NCBI RefSeq assembly: GCF_018129965.1
Contig: NZ_JAFCKW010000018.1
Span: 51,143-115,142, forward strand
Direction: 5' to 3'
DNA: 64,000 nucleotides
From: Bradyrhizobium diazoefficiens
GTDB taxonomy: Bacteria; Pseudomonadota; Alphaproteobacteria; Rhizobiales; Xanthobacteraceae
The notes beneath the pieces are model-generated. The model worked only from the letters and a program-made list of their open reading frames with translations, was not told the DNA's origin and did not search any database. Positions 46,082 through 53,853 of the stretch are shown here, one piece after another (position 1 is the stretch's first letter; every line of letters begins with the position of its first letter). The position numbers and the translations under genes are program-made.

Positions 46082-46925
46082 GTCCAATTCGCACGCCGAC
46101 GAACCGACGATCATCGCCGACACCAACCTTTCCCGGGCATGGGCGCGTCTCTTCCTCCAGATTTTCGACAGCGGTCGGACGGAAATTTCTCCCCTGACCT
46201 TCAGCCTCACCGGCTTCGACGCCGACGGCGGAATCGCGGAGATAGCAGGCGTCCGCGAATCCCTCGACCGCACGCTCAAGCTCAAGAAGAAGATTTCCGT
46301 CGAAACCGTCGCGTTCACGATCTTTCCCGACAGGTTGTGGAAGATCGCCCGCGGCGACCGAAAGCGCCTCTTTTCGCTGTATGCCGGAGCTTTTCCGCGC
46401 TACGTCGCGATGAACCGCGCGGCCAACGGACGGGGACTTTATTTCGAGCGCATGACCAATTTCAGCAAGGAGGTCCCCTGCGACGGCAACCAATTGGAAT
46501 TCATACTGTCCAGCTACAACGAACGAGCGGGTGTCCGCGATACGATGCTTCAGGTGTCTATTTTCGATCCCGCCCGCGATCACATCAGGATGGCGCGGGT
46601 CGGCTTTCCGTGCCTGCAGCACGTCTCCTTCGTGCCCACCAAGGAGGGCCTCGCCGTCAACGCCTTCTACGCAACGCAGTACGTGTTCGACAAGGCCTAC
46701 GGCAACTACCTGGGCCTCGCCCGACTCGGCGCCTTCATGGCACATGAACTCAATCTTCCGCTGGCGCGGCTCAACGTTACGGTGGGCGTCGCCAACCTCG
46801 ACGGCGTCAGGAAATCCGACGCCTCACTGGCGCCGCTGATCGCCGCGGCACGCGCCGCCGTCGCGCCCGCGGCTCCGCCGAAGGCTCCGCGGCCGGGCGT
46901 GAGCGCGAGGGGAGCTTCGGCTTGA
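46074..46925 (+). CDS. Thymidylate-synthase-fold protein
   Basis: A 283-residue protein that follows the ThyA/dCMP-hydroxymethylase pattern: a catalytic Cys in RVGFPCLQHVSF (Cys180), then a strand-helix segment VFDKAYGNYLGLARLGAFMAHEL that parallels the RSNDVFLGLPFN region, and LNVTVGVANLD in the place of the closing strand. The upstream YFERMTNF, NQLEFIL and SSYN also parallel TS. The classical Asn of the nucleotide-binding FN motif is not clearly present, so substrate may differ from dUMP. The C-terminus is an Ala/Pro-rich tail. Likely role: folate-dependent C5 modification of a pyrimidine nucleotide (inference). Confidence 0.75.
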   Translation: MSKSNSHADEPTIIADTNLSRAWARLFLQIFDSGRTEISPLTFSLTGFDADGGIAEIAGVRESLDRTLKLKKKISVETVAFTIFPDRLWKIARGDRKRLFSLYAGAFPRYVAMNRAANGRGLYFERMTNFSKEVPCDGNQLEFILSSYNERAGVRDTMLQVSIFDPARDHIRMARVGFPCLQHVSFVPTKEGLAVNAFYATQYVFDKAYGNYLGLARLGAFMAHELNLPLARLNVTVGVANLDGVRKSDASLAPLIAAARAAVAPAAPPKAPRPGVSARGASA

Positions 46926-48034
46926 AGCAGAAGGCGCGCAAACCGCGTGCGGAAAAACCGCGCGGCGGAACGGCGAAACCGAAGGTCTCGGCATCGGCGG
47001 GCAAACCGGTCCCGGTGTCGCCGCTTGTTTTCTCCCACCTGGCTCCGGCCAAGGTTTCGGAGGTCTACGAGAGCTATTGGCGCTTCGCCGCGGAACGACA
47101 GGCGGTGTTTTTTCGCAGAACCCGTGCCGAGGCCAGTCCATGGACGCAGGATGCCGTGATCTCGACCTACAAGTTCACGAACGTTTACAGGGCCTCCGAT
47201 CGCGTCAGTCAGTACCTGATCCGGAACGTCATCTACCGTGAGGATCTGCCGAAGAACCCTCCGGAGGTGTTCTTCCGGATCCTGCTGTTCAAGCTGTTCA
47301 ACAAGATCGAAACCTGGGAACTTCTGCAAAGCGCGCTCGGTCCGATCACCTTCGAGAGCTATCGCTTCGATCGCTTCGACGAGGTCCTGACCCGCGCGAA
47401 GGCCGCGGGCAAACGGATTTATTCCGCCGCATACATCATGCCGCCGGGCAGCGCCGCTTTCGGCCGGCCGGCCAAGCACCAGAACAATCTGCTGATGCTG
47501 GAGCGGATGATGGCGGATCGCCTTCCCGATCGGCTCGCGCAGGCCCGCTCGATGCAGGACGGGTTCGAGAAATTGCGGTCGTACCCCACGATCGGCGACT
47601 TCCTTGCCTACCAGTTCGTCATCGACTTGAACTACAGCGAGATCACCGACTTCAGCGAGATGGATTTCGTCGTTCCCGGCCCCGGCGCGCGCGACGGCTT
47701 GCGCAAGTGTTTCGTCGACCCAGGAGGACTGAACGAGCCCGAACTCATCCGGTTGATGGCCGATCTTCAGGAGCAGGAGTTCGAGCGCTACGGATTGAAT
47801 TTCGAATCTTTGTGGGGTCGCCGGCTTCAACTGATCGATTGCCAGAACCTTTTCTGCGAGGTCGACAAATATGCGCGCGTCGTTCACCCGCATGTCATGG
47901 GCAAGACCGGCCGGACCCGGATCAAGCAGAAATTCCAGCCGATCTCGACGCGGGTCGATCCGTTCTATCCGCCCAAATGGAAGATCAACGACAAGATCCG
48001 GACGATCGCATCGAAACTTCGGGCGACCGGATAG
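46922..48034 (+). CDS. 5-hmdU DNA kinase / aGPT-PPlase-like protein
   Basis: A 370-residue protein with a basic N-terminal tail (about 1-30) and a conserved helical core: FAAERQAVFFRR, SPWTQDAV, YKFTNVYRASDRVSQYL, EVFFRILLFKLFNKIETW and TIGDFLAYQFVIDLNYSE. These match my memory of the helical domain family of 5-hydroxymethyl-dU DNA kinases and alpha-glutamyl/putrescinyl-thymine pyrophosphorylases from hypermodified phages (described computationally by Iyer and colleagues). No P-loop is visible. It starts at a TTG overlapping the previous stop (TTGA). Its role here is inferred to be modified-base synthesis or salvage. Confidence 0.75.
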   Translation: MKQKARKPRAEKPRGGTAKPKVSASAGKPVPVSPLVFSHLAPAKVSEVYESYWRFAAERQAVFFRRTRAEASPWTQDAVISTYKFTNVYRASDRVSQYLIRNVIYREDLPKNPPEVFFRILLFKLFNKIETWELLQSALGPITFESYRFDRFDEVLTRAKAAGKRIYSAAYIMPPGSAAFGRPAKHQNNLLMLERMMADRLPDRLAQARSMQDGFEKLRSYPTIGDFLAYQFVIDLNYSEITDFSEMDFVVPGPGARDGLRKCFVDPGGLNEPELIRLMADLQEQEFERYGLNFESLWGRRLQLIDCQNLFCEVDKYARVVHPHVMGKTGRTRIKQKFQPISTRVDPFYPPKWKINDKIRTIASKLRATG

Positions 48035-48048
48035 CGAAGGAGCGTAGC

Positions 48049-48945
48049 ATGGACTTCGAGACGTACCAGAAGGAAGCGCTGCGTACCGATCGCGTGCCGG
48101 CGCACGGCGACGACGACGTGGCCTCCCTCATCGTGCCGATGCTGGGGCTCGCCGGCGAGACCGGCCAACTGCTGAGCGAATACAAGAAGCACCTCCGCGA
48201 CGGCGAAGCCCACCGTCTTTTCAAGGAACGCGTTTCCGAGGAACTCGGCGACCTCATGTGGTACGTCGCGAACGTCGCCAGCAAGTTCGGGCTGGCGCTG
48301 GACGACGTGGCCGTCGCCAATCTCGAGAAGACCCGTGGCCGTTTCCTGTCCGACAACGCCGCTCCGGACAGTTTCGATACCGATCTTCCGGACGCCGAAC
48401 GGCTGCCACGCAGGTTCGAGGTCGAGCTCATCGACTGTGACGGCGCCGGACGGCAGAGCGTCCGCGTCGTGATCGACGGCGAGCCCTTCGGAGCCGAATT
48501 GACGGACAATGCCTACGATCCCGACGGCTACCGCTTTCACGACGTTTTTCACTTCGCGTATGCGGCCGTGCTCGCCTGGTCGCCGGTGACGCGGTCGTTG
48601 ATCCGCCGCAAGCGAAAAAGCAGACCGCTGCTCGACGAGGTCGAGGACGGCGGTCGGGCGGCCGTGATCGAGGAGGGCATCGCCGCGCTCGCGTTCGACT
48701 ACGCCCGCCGCCACCGGATGCTGGAGGGGGTGGCACGCCTGGATTTCCAGCTTCTGCGGACGGTCAAGGACATGACCTCGCACCTGGAAGTCAGCCGGCG
48801 CACCACCGGAGAGTGGGAGCAGGCGATCCTTTTGGGCTTCGAAGTCTGGCGCGCCGTTCACGCCGCCGGCGGCGGGCGGATCGCGGTCGACCTCGATGCC
48901 CGACGCATCGACTATCTGGGGCCGGCCGGGGGAACCGCGGCGTGA
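48049..48945 (+). CDS. MazG-type nucleotide pyrophosphohydrolase with C-terminal domain
   Basis: A 298-residue protein. The N-terminal 100 residues are a MazG-like domain: GLAGETGQLLSEYKKHLR and VSEELGDLMWYVANVA carry the Glu/Asp metal ligands, then LEKTRGRF. The C-terminal 190 residues form another domain, with YRFHDVFHFAYAAVLAWSPVTRSL and LIRRKRKSRPLLDE, which I recall as the MazG C-terminal domain often found next to the kinase-like gene upstream. It probably hydrolyses a (modified) dNTP to the monophosphate. The ATG at 48049 has GAAGGAG upstream. Confidence 0.8.
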   Translation: MDFETYQKEALRTDRVPAHGDDDVASLIVPMLGLAGETGQLLSEYKKHLRDGEAHRLFKERVSEELGDLMWYVANVASKFGLALDDVAVANLEKTRGRFLSDNAAPDSFDTDLPDAERLPRRFEVELIDCDGAGRQSVRVVIDGEPFGAELTDNAYDPDGYRFHDVFHFAYAAVLAWSPVTRSLIRRKRKSRPLLDEVEDGGRAAVIEEGIAALAFDYARRHRMLEGVARLDFQLLRTVKDMTSHLEVSRRTTGEWEQAILLGFEVWRAVHAAGGGRIAVDLDARRIDYLGPAGGTAA

Positions 48946-49331
48946 GCCGCGTCGACCAGTGCGATGGCGCTGGCGATGGCCATGCCGCCGGCGTGGCTGA
49001 TGCTCAACCGCCAGCCGGTGACGCCGAGACCTTGCGCGGCCAGCGCGGCTCCCCCGCTCAAAACGACTTCCGGAGGGCCGCCCGGCTTGCGGCGAACGAC
49101 GACATCCTTGAACGCGACGCCGTCGCCGAAGCCCGTGCCGAGAGCCTTCAGCACCGCCTCCTTGGCGGCGAACCTGCCTGCAAGCCGTTCGATCCGGTCG
49201 GGACCACTGCCGATCTCCGCGAGTTCGTCGTCGGTGAAGCAGCGCGGAATGAGAGGATCGCGAGGATCTTCGATCCACCGGCGCAGCGCGGCGACTTCGA
49301 CCAGATCAATTCCGTGTCCGACCACGTTCAT
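48912..49331 (-). CDS. Holo-ACP synthase (AcpS-type phosphopantetheinyl transferase)
   Basis: A 139-residue AcpS-type enzyme that transfers 4'-phosphopantetheine from CoA to a carrier-protein Ser. It shows GHGIDLVEVAALRRW (metal Asp) and AGRFAAKEAVLKALGTGF (WxxKEA-type motif), and ends LSISHAGGMAIASAIAL. A core acpS gene is expected elsewhere, so this is an extra, island-borne copy, most likely for the carrier-like protein at 44536. It is convergent with the MazG gene (34-base overlap) and divergent from the dCTP-deaminase-like gene. Confidence 0.9.
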   Translation of the reverse strand: MNVVGHGIDLVEVAALRRWIEDPRDPLIPRCFTDDELAEIGSGPDRIERLAGRFAAKEAVLKALGTGFGDGVAFKDVVVRRKPGGPPEVVLSGGAALAAQGLGVTGWRLSISHAGGMAIASAIALVDAAHAAVPPAGPR

Positions 49332-49429
49332 CCTTCACGGTCCCTTCCGGTCGCCATCGTCGTCGCCGGCGCCACCCCGAGGCGGCGCGACGCAGACAAT
49401 ACCCATAAAATGCAGAGGGGAAATCGGAC

Positions 49430-50182
49430 ATGACGACGGGATCATTCTGGAGCGGCGAAACGCTGACCGAGCGCTTGCCCGGTCTGATCGAGCCATTCTC
49501 GCCCGAACGGATCGATTGCGCGGCATATACCCTTGCGGTGGGACCCGAGGTGTACGTCTCGCCGAACGACCAGACCGTCGACCCGACCACGGTCACCGTG
49601 CGCAAGCTTGCCGACGGCGAGGCTTTCACCATCCCGCCCGGACAGTTCGCGTTCCTTTTGACGGAGGAGATCGTGTCGGTACCGGCGGACGCGATCGCCT
49701 TCATCTCGATCCGGGCCAGGACGAAGTTCAAGGGTCTGGTGAACGTGTCCGGATTTCACGTCGATCCCGGCTACCGCGGCCAGTTGACGTTCGCGGTCTT
49801 CAACGCGGGCCCGGTCCCGATCCACATCAGGCGCGGCCAGCCGATCTTTCTCATCTGGTACGCCCGCCTCGATCGCGAGACCGCTTTCAAGAAGGATGGC
49901 CAGGACCACAAGGGCATCGATATCGAAGCCGTGACATCGGTCGCCGGCGAGCTGCAATCCTTTGCCGGCCTCTCGAAGAAACTGAAGGAACAGGACAAGT
50001 CGCTCGGCGACCGGATTCATGCGATCGAGCGCGAGCAGACCTACTATCGCGGTATCGGTGCGCTGGTTCTCGCGATTGCGGTGGCCTTCAGCGTGAACTG
50101 GGTGAAAGACACCTTCGCCGCCAAGCCGCAGCGCGATCTTCCCGCTGCGGGATCGGCATCGGCGCCGCCCAAGCAACCATAA
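49430..50182 (+). CDS. dCTP deaminase/dUTPase-fold protein with C-terminal membrane helix
   Basis: A 250-residue protein. Residues 20-150 follow the trimeric dUTPase/Dcd fold: IDCAAYTLAVGPEVY, ISIRARTKFKGLVNVSGF, VDPGYRGQLTFAVFNAG and RRGQPIFLIWY. The position of the catalytic Glu of Dcd (in the LEFYN segment) is Ala122 here and the RSSLAR motif is altered, so deaminase activity is doubtful. After a charged helix (about 170-205) comes a transmembrane segment (about 206-224) and a Pro/Ala-rich tail. It may bind nucleotides at the membrane. Divergent from acpS across a 98-base gap. Confidence 0.82.
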   Translation: MTTGSFWSGETLTERLPGLIEPFSPERIDCAAYTLAVGPEVYVSPNDQTVDPTTVTVRKLADGEAFTIPPGQFAFLLTEEIVSVPADAIAFISIRARTKFKGLVNVSGFHVDPGYRGQLTFAVFNAGPVPIHIRRGQPIFLIWYARLDRETAFKKDGQDHKGIDIEAVTSVAGELQSFAGLSKKLKEQDKSLGDRIHAIEREQTYYRGIGALVLAIAVAFSVNWVKDTFAAKPQRDLPAAGSASAPPKQP

Positions 50183-50413
50183 GAGGGCGGCCCACCGGCC
50201 GCGCAGACGATCCGATGTAATTGCTCTAACAGCGCTCGTTCGTGGGATGCACCCATCTCATATCCGACGTCACCGGACGATTCGCCCCGCAAACATAGAA
50301 CTGCGGTCAGCGTGAACAACGGCCCGCTGCAACAGTACGGCGGCGTATAAACATCTGTTCTGATTAGGAATTCGGCGCGAAATCCGAAGGACATCGCAAA
50401 GAATATCGCGACC

Positions 50414-50448
50414 TTGACAAATCTAGGAACAAATAGGATAAATTAGGA
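50414..50448 (+). promoter_or_regulatory. Promoter with three 10-bp-spaced TAGGA repeats
   Basis: TTGACA at 50414 is followed by TAGGA at 50424, 50434 and 50444, exactly one helical turn apart, in an AT-rich stretch upstream of GGAGG and the ATG at 50473. GATAAA-like sequence at 50437 would be the -10. Repeats in phase over the promoter suggest a cooperative regulator site. The ParB-domain protein in the same operon is a candidate binder (inference). Confidence 0.55.
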
Positions 50449-50472
50449 CCTATTTTTCGGAGGATAGATACG

Positions 50473-52077
50473 ATGTCTGCGCGTGCACCGCTTTTCGAGG
50501 CCAAAGCAGTTCAGCCGACTCCCAGGATGTCGCTGCTGGCGGACGCCTGTCCCACCTGCGACCAGCCGATCCCGCACGATCGCCACGACGAGATCAAGGA
50601 GCGGATCCAGTTGCGCGAGCGCGAACGATCGGACGAGATCGCCGTGCGACTGAAAGAGCAGCACGCGCGCGACAAGGAACTGGCGCTGGAGGAGGCGCGC
50701 AAGCTTTCCGATGCGAAGATCGCGGAAGCTTGCGAGACAGCCCGCCGGGCGGCCGAGACCCTTGGCGCCGAACGCATCGCTGCGATCGACCGCGCCAACA
50801 TGGAAGCCCAGGCTTCGATCCGCGTTGAACTCGACGCCGCTCGAGAGGCAACGGCCGGCGCCACGGCGATGATTGAGCGGATGAAGGACGCTGCCGCCGA
50901 ACGTGAGCAGGCAGTCCGCGCAGAAGCTCTCAGCGTAGCGGAAGCTGCTGTGCGCCAAAAGCTCGAGGAGAGCGAACGCCGCCTGAAGGAGATCGAGACC
51001 GCGCTCAATGATCGCGTCGAGAGCGCTGACGCCGCCAAGGTCGCGGCCGAGACCGCCGCCGCTGCGCTTGAGGCTGCGTTGGCCACGGAACGCGATGACC
51101 ATGACATCGCGCTGGCAAGGCTGAAGTCGGCGGCCGCTGACCGGGAAGCCGAGATCCGCAAGGAGATTGAAGTCGCTGCCACGGACGCGGTGCGGCAACG
51201 AATCGATGACCTCGAAAAGGCCAAGACGGATGCTGAAGCTGGCGTCGCCTCGGCGATGCAGCAGGTCGAAGCCCTGCAGCAGGCACATCAAGTGCAGGTC
51301 CAGGAAGAACGCGACATCTGGCAGAAGGCCGTCGACGACGCCGTCAACGCCGAGAAGGCGGCCTCGTTCGAGGAACGCCTCAAGATCCAGACCAAGTTCG
51401 AGGAATTGAAGCGCGCCTACGAACAGAAGACGGCTGAGGAGTTGGGCGAAGGCGCCGAGATCGATCTCTACGAAGCCCTCAAGGCTGAATTCGAGGGTGA
51501 CCGGATCGAACGGATCAATAAAGGGCAGCCGGGCGCCGACATCCTGCACACCGTGATGCACAATGGGAAGGAATGCGGAAAAATCATCTACGATTCCAAG
51601 AACCATAACGCGTGGCGCAACGACTTCGTGACCAAACTCGCCTCCGATCAGATGGCGGCCAAGGCCGAGCACGCGGTGCTCTCGACCAGCAAATTTCCCA
51701 AAGGCGCGCGACACCTTCACGTCCAGGACGGCGTCGTCCTGGCCGGACCCGCACGCGTGGTGGCGCTGGTGCTGGTCATCCGCCGGCACCTGGTCCAGAC
51801 CCACACCCTGCGTCTCAGCAACGAGGAGCGCGCGAGAAAGACGGCGGTGCTGTACGATTTCATCACCTCGGAGCGCTGCGCAGGTTTTCTCGCCAGGATC
51901 GACAACCACACCGACGACCTTCTCGAATTGCAGGTGAAGGAGAAGAAGGCTCACGACGCCACCTGGAAGCGGCAGGGCGAACTGGTTCGCTCGGTGCAGC
52001 GGGTTCGTGCCGAGTTGACCACGGAGATCGACGCGATCGTCGGCACCGCCGATTTCGGCGAGATCGCCGATGACTAG
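50473..52077 (+). CDS. DUF2130-type coiled-coil protein
   Basis: A 534-residue protein. Residues 25-35 hold CPTCDQPIPH, a half zinc-ribbon; residues 40-340 are one long Glu/Ala/Arg-rich coiled coil; the C-terminal part (about 350-500) has the DUF2130 pattern EIDLYEALKAEF, NKGQPGADILHTV, GKECGKIIYDSKN and SDQMAAKAEHAVLST. This last domain resembles restriction-endonuclease folds by its D-x(n)-EVK-like pattern, but the exact catalytic residues are unclear. Cotranslated with the ParB-domain gene (8-base overlap). Function unknown; defence or DNA-structure related role is possible. Confidence 0.8.
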   Translation: MSARAPLFEAKAVQPTPRMSLLADACPTCDQPIPHDRHDEIKERIQLRERERSDEIAVRLKEQHARDKELALEEARKLSDAKIAEACETARRAAETLGAERIAAIDRANMEAQASIRVELDAAREATAGATAMIERMKDAAAEREQAVRAEALSVAEAAVRQKLEESERRLKEIETALNDRVESADAAKVAAETAAAALEAALATERDDHDIALARLKSAAADREAEIRKEIEVAATDAVRQRIDDLEKAKTDAEAGVASAMQQVEALQQAHQVQVQEERDIWQKAVDDAVNAEKAASFEERLKIQTKFEELKRAYEQKTAEELGEGAEIDLYEALKAEFEGDRIERINKGQPGADILHTVMHNGKECGKIIYDSKNHNAWRNDFVTKLASDQMAAKAEHAVLSTSKFPKGARHLHVQDGVVLAGPARVVALVLVIRRHLVQTHTLRLSNEERARKTAVLYDFITSERCAGFLARIDNHTDDLLELQVKEKKAHDATWKRQGELVRSVQRVRAELTTEIDAIVGTADFGEIADD

Positions 52078-53011
52078 CGCGGCCGAAGACCGTAACGTCG
52101 TCGTCAATCTTCAGGAGCGCAGGCTCGACCGGACCGTATTGCGGACATACCGCACCAGAGCGGACATCGAGGACATCGTCCCGAACGAAAAGCAACCGCG
52201 CCTCGGTCCAAAAATAGACGAAGAGCTCCAGCGGCAGATCGAAGCGAACGGAGGTCTTTTCGAGCCGCTGCTTGTCGAACCGCACCCGCACCTCCCGCGG
52301 AAATTCCGCATCATCGACGGCGACCGGCGATGGACGAACTCGAAGGTGCTGGTCGAGCAAGGCAAGGAAGAATATCGACAGGTTCCTGTGGAAGTGACCG
52401 ACCGGACGCTGAGCGACGAAGACCGGCTGCGCGTATGGATTTACATTCACCGGCAGCGCAAGGAATGGGACGCCAAGGAAAAGGAGATGGTCGCCTACAG
52501 TCTCGTCGATCTTGTGGGCCGCGCCAGCGCAGCCAACATCCTCGGCATCACGGTTCGCGAGCTCGACAAGCTGGTGGAGGTGTTCGATCTCTCCGAGAAA
52601 TTCACCAGCCTCCGCGACCCCGGTGCGGCCATCACCTGGGCACGGGAGCTGATGGGCGTCAGCAAGAAGCTTCTGACGCCGAGCGTGGTCGAGGCCGTCG
52701 TCAGGAAGGTCAACCAGAAGCGCATCACCAATTCGAAGGATCTGCGCAAGCTGCGCGCCATACTGCCGGACCCCGTGGCAAAGGCTCACTTTCTCGCCGA
52801 TGCGGGAGATCTCGAGTCGGCGGCGCTGCGTCTCGGAACGGCGAAGAAGAAGGGCGACGACGGCCTGTCCGGAGAGCTCGACGCCGTCGTCGAGGCGGTC
52901 AGGGCGGTACCCTGGACGACCCTGCAGGAATTGAAGGGAGACGCGGACCTTCTGAAGAAGATCGAGGCCGCCGAGAGCATGCTTCATTCGCTGCGAAAGG
53001 CGCTTTCCTGA
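52070..53011 (+). CDS. ParB/Spo0J N-terminal-domain protein
   Basis: A 313-residue protein. Residues 35-105 form a ParB-like domain: PNEKQPRLGPKIDEELQRQI, LFEPLLVEPH, RKFRIIDGDRRW (box corresponding to GERRxRA). A helical region (about 110-230) with SAANILGITVRELDKLVEVF resembles the ParB helix-turn-helix. No plasmid parA partner is nearby, so this is not a partition operon. It may bind specific DNA (perhaps the TAGGA repeats) or hydrolyse CTP as ParB does. Paired with the DUF2130-like protein. Confidence 0.85.
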   Translation: MTSAAEDRNVVVNLQERRLDRTVLRTYRTRADIEDIVPNEKQPRLGPKIDEELQRQIEANGGLFEPLLVEPHPHLPRKFRIIDGDRRWTNSKVLVEQGKEEYRQVPVEVTDRTLSDEDRLRVWIYIHRQRKEWDAKEKEMVAYSLVDLVGRASAANILGITVRELDKLVEVFDLSEKFTSLRDPGAAITWARELMGVSKKLLTPSVVEAVVRKVNQKRITNSKDLRKLRAILPDPVAKAHFLADAGDLESAALRLGTAKKKGDDGLSGELDAVVEAVRAVPWTTLQELKGDADLLKKIEAAESMLHSLRKALS

Positions 53012-53089
53012 CGGCGGTTGCGGCCGAGGAATCTCGCGCAGCCTCGTTGTTCGCCTAATGGTGGAGAAGTTGGGCGCGCGAGATGTCCG

Positions 53090-53853
53090 TCACGGCGAAA
53101 GTGCTGTCATCCCGTGAACGGCCAGGAGCATCATTTCATTCCTTATGAGGTTGATCTCGAACACGCGGCGGCGATACTCCGCGACCGAATTCGGAGCCAG
53201 GCACTCCGTACCGCGCTCGGTCACGGTCAACATCCCATCCGTCCGCCCCGCGGCGAAGAGGAATTCGTCGATCAGCATCTCCAGCCGATCGCGCGGAAGC
53301 GACGACAGGATCATCTGGCGAAGCGTAACGCTCTTCTTCTCCGCCCTCCGCCTTCTGTATTCGAGCGCCGAGCCGCTCGCCTCGCCAAGCTTCGCACGGA
53401 CGAGCGGCTCCCGTTCGGCCCATCCGTATGAACGGAAGCGGCGGTTGTTGGGCCGCCTCTTGAAATCGAAATCCGCGGCGTACCGCGGATCGGGCGCGAA
53501 AAGCACGCATGTTTCCCCTTCCTGCGTCGGCGTGATGTCGTGAAGGTCTTGCCCGTCCCGCCAGACGCAGTGGAATTCCGCGTTGAGATACATGATGCTT
53601 CCCATAGCAGCCATCCGTAGCGCGGCTCGCCACCCTTTTCGCGACATCGATCGAGAACGTTGGTCGAGCACCATCCCATTCTCGCCTCCGGCGCAGGAGA
53701 CACGTTGAGATAAAGCGGCGCCATGGCGCCGAGATCGTCGCATAGCGCGAGGATTTGGCCTGTGATCTCAGGCGGCATGATCTCGTTCACCGACGCGCGT
53801 TCGATATGCGGTCGGGACGGCTGCGTGTTCTGCGCCGCGCGGCCTCCGCTCAT
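53090..53853 (-). pseudogene. Hypothetical gene interrupted by a frameshift
   Basis: The upstream part (from the ATG at 53853, ATGA overlap with the preceding gene) reads ITGQILALCDDLGAMAPLYL, CSTNVLDRCREKGGEP, YGWLLWEAS; the downstream part, in another frame from 53593, reads YLNAEFHCVWRDGQDLHDIT and continues to 53090. The two halves join into one smooth protein if one base is restored near 53596. The family (conserved NAEFHxVW and DITP segments) is one I recall as a common uncharacterised protein, without known function. Real decay or a sequence error cannot be told apart here. Confidence 0.65.

Noticed and set aside
50424..50448. CRISPR-like array
   Set aside because: The TAGGA repeats are only five bases long and ten bases apart; they are operator-like and there are no spacers. 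No CRISPR array was seen anywhere.
50443..52107. Minus-strand open frame opposite the DUF2130-like gene
   Set aside because: The plus-strand protein has clear domain features and a promoter; the opposite frame is a composition artefact.
52070..53011. Plasmid partition or replication locus
   Set aside because: The ParB-domain protein has no ParA or Rep partner, so a partition function is not supported.
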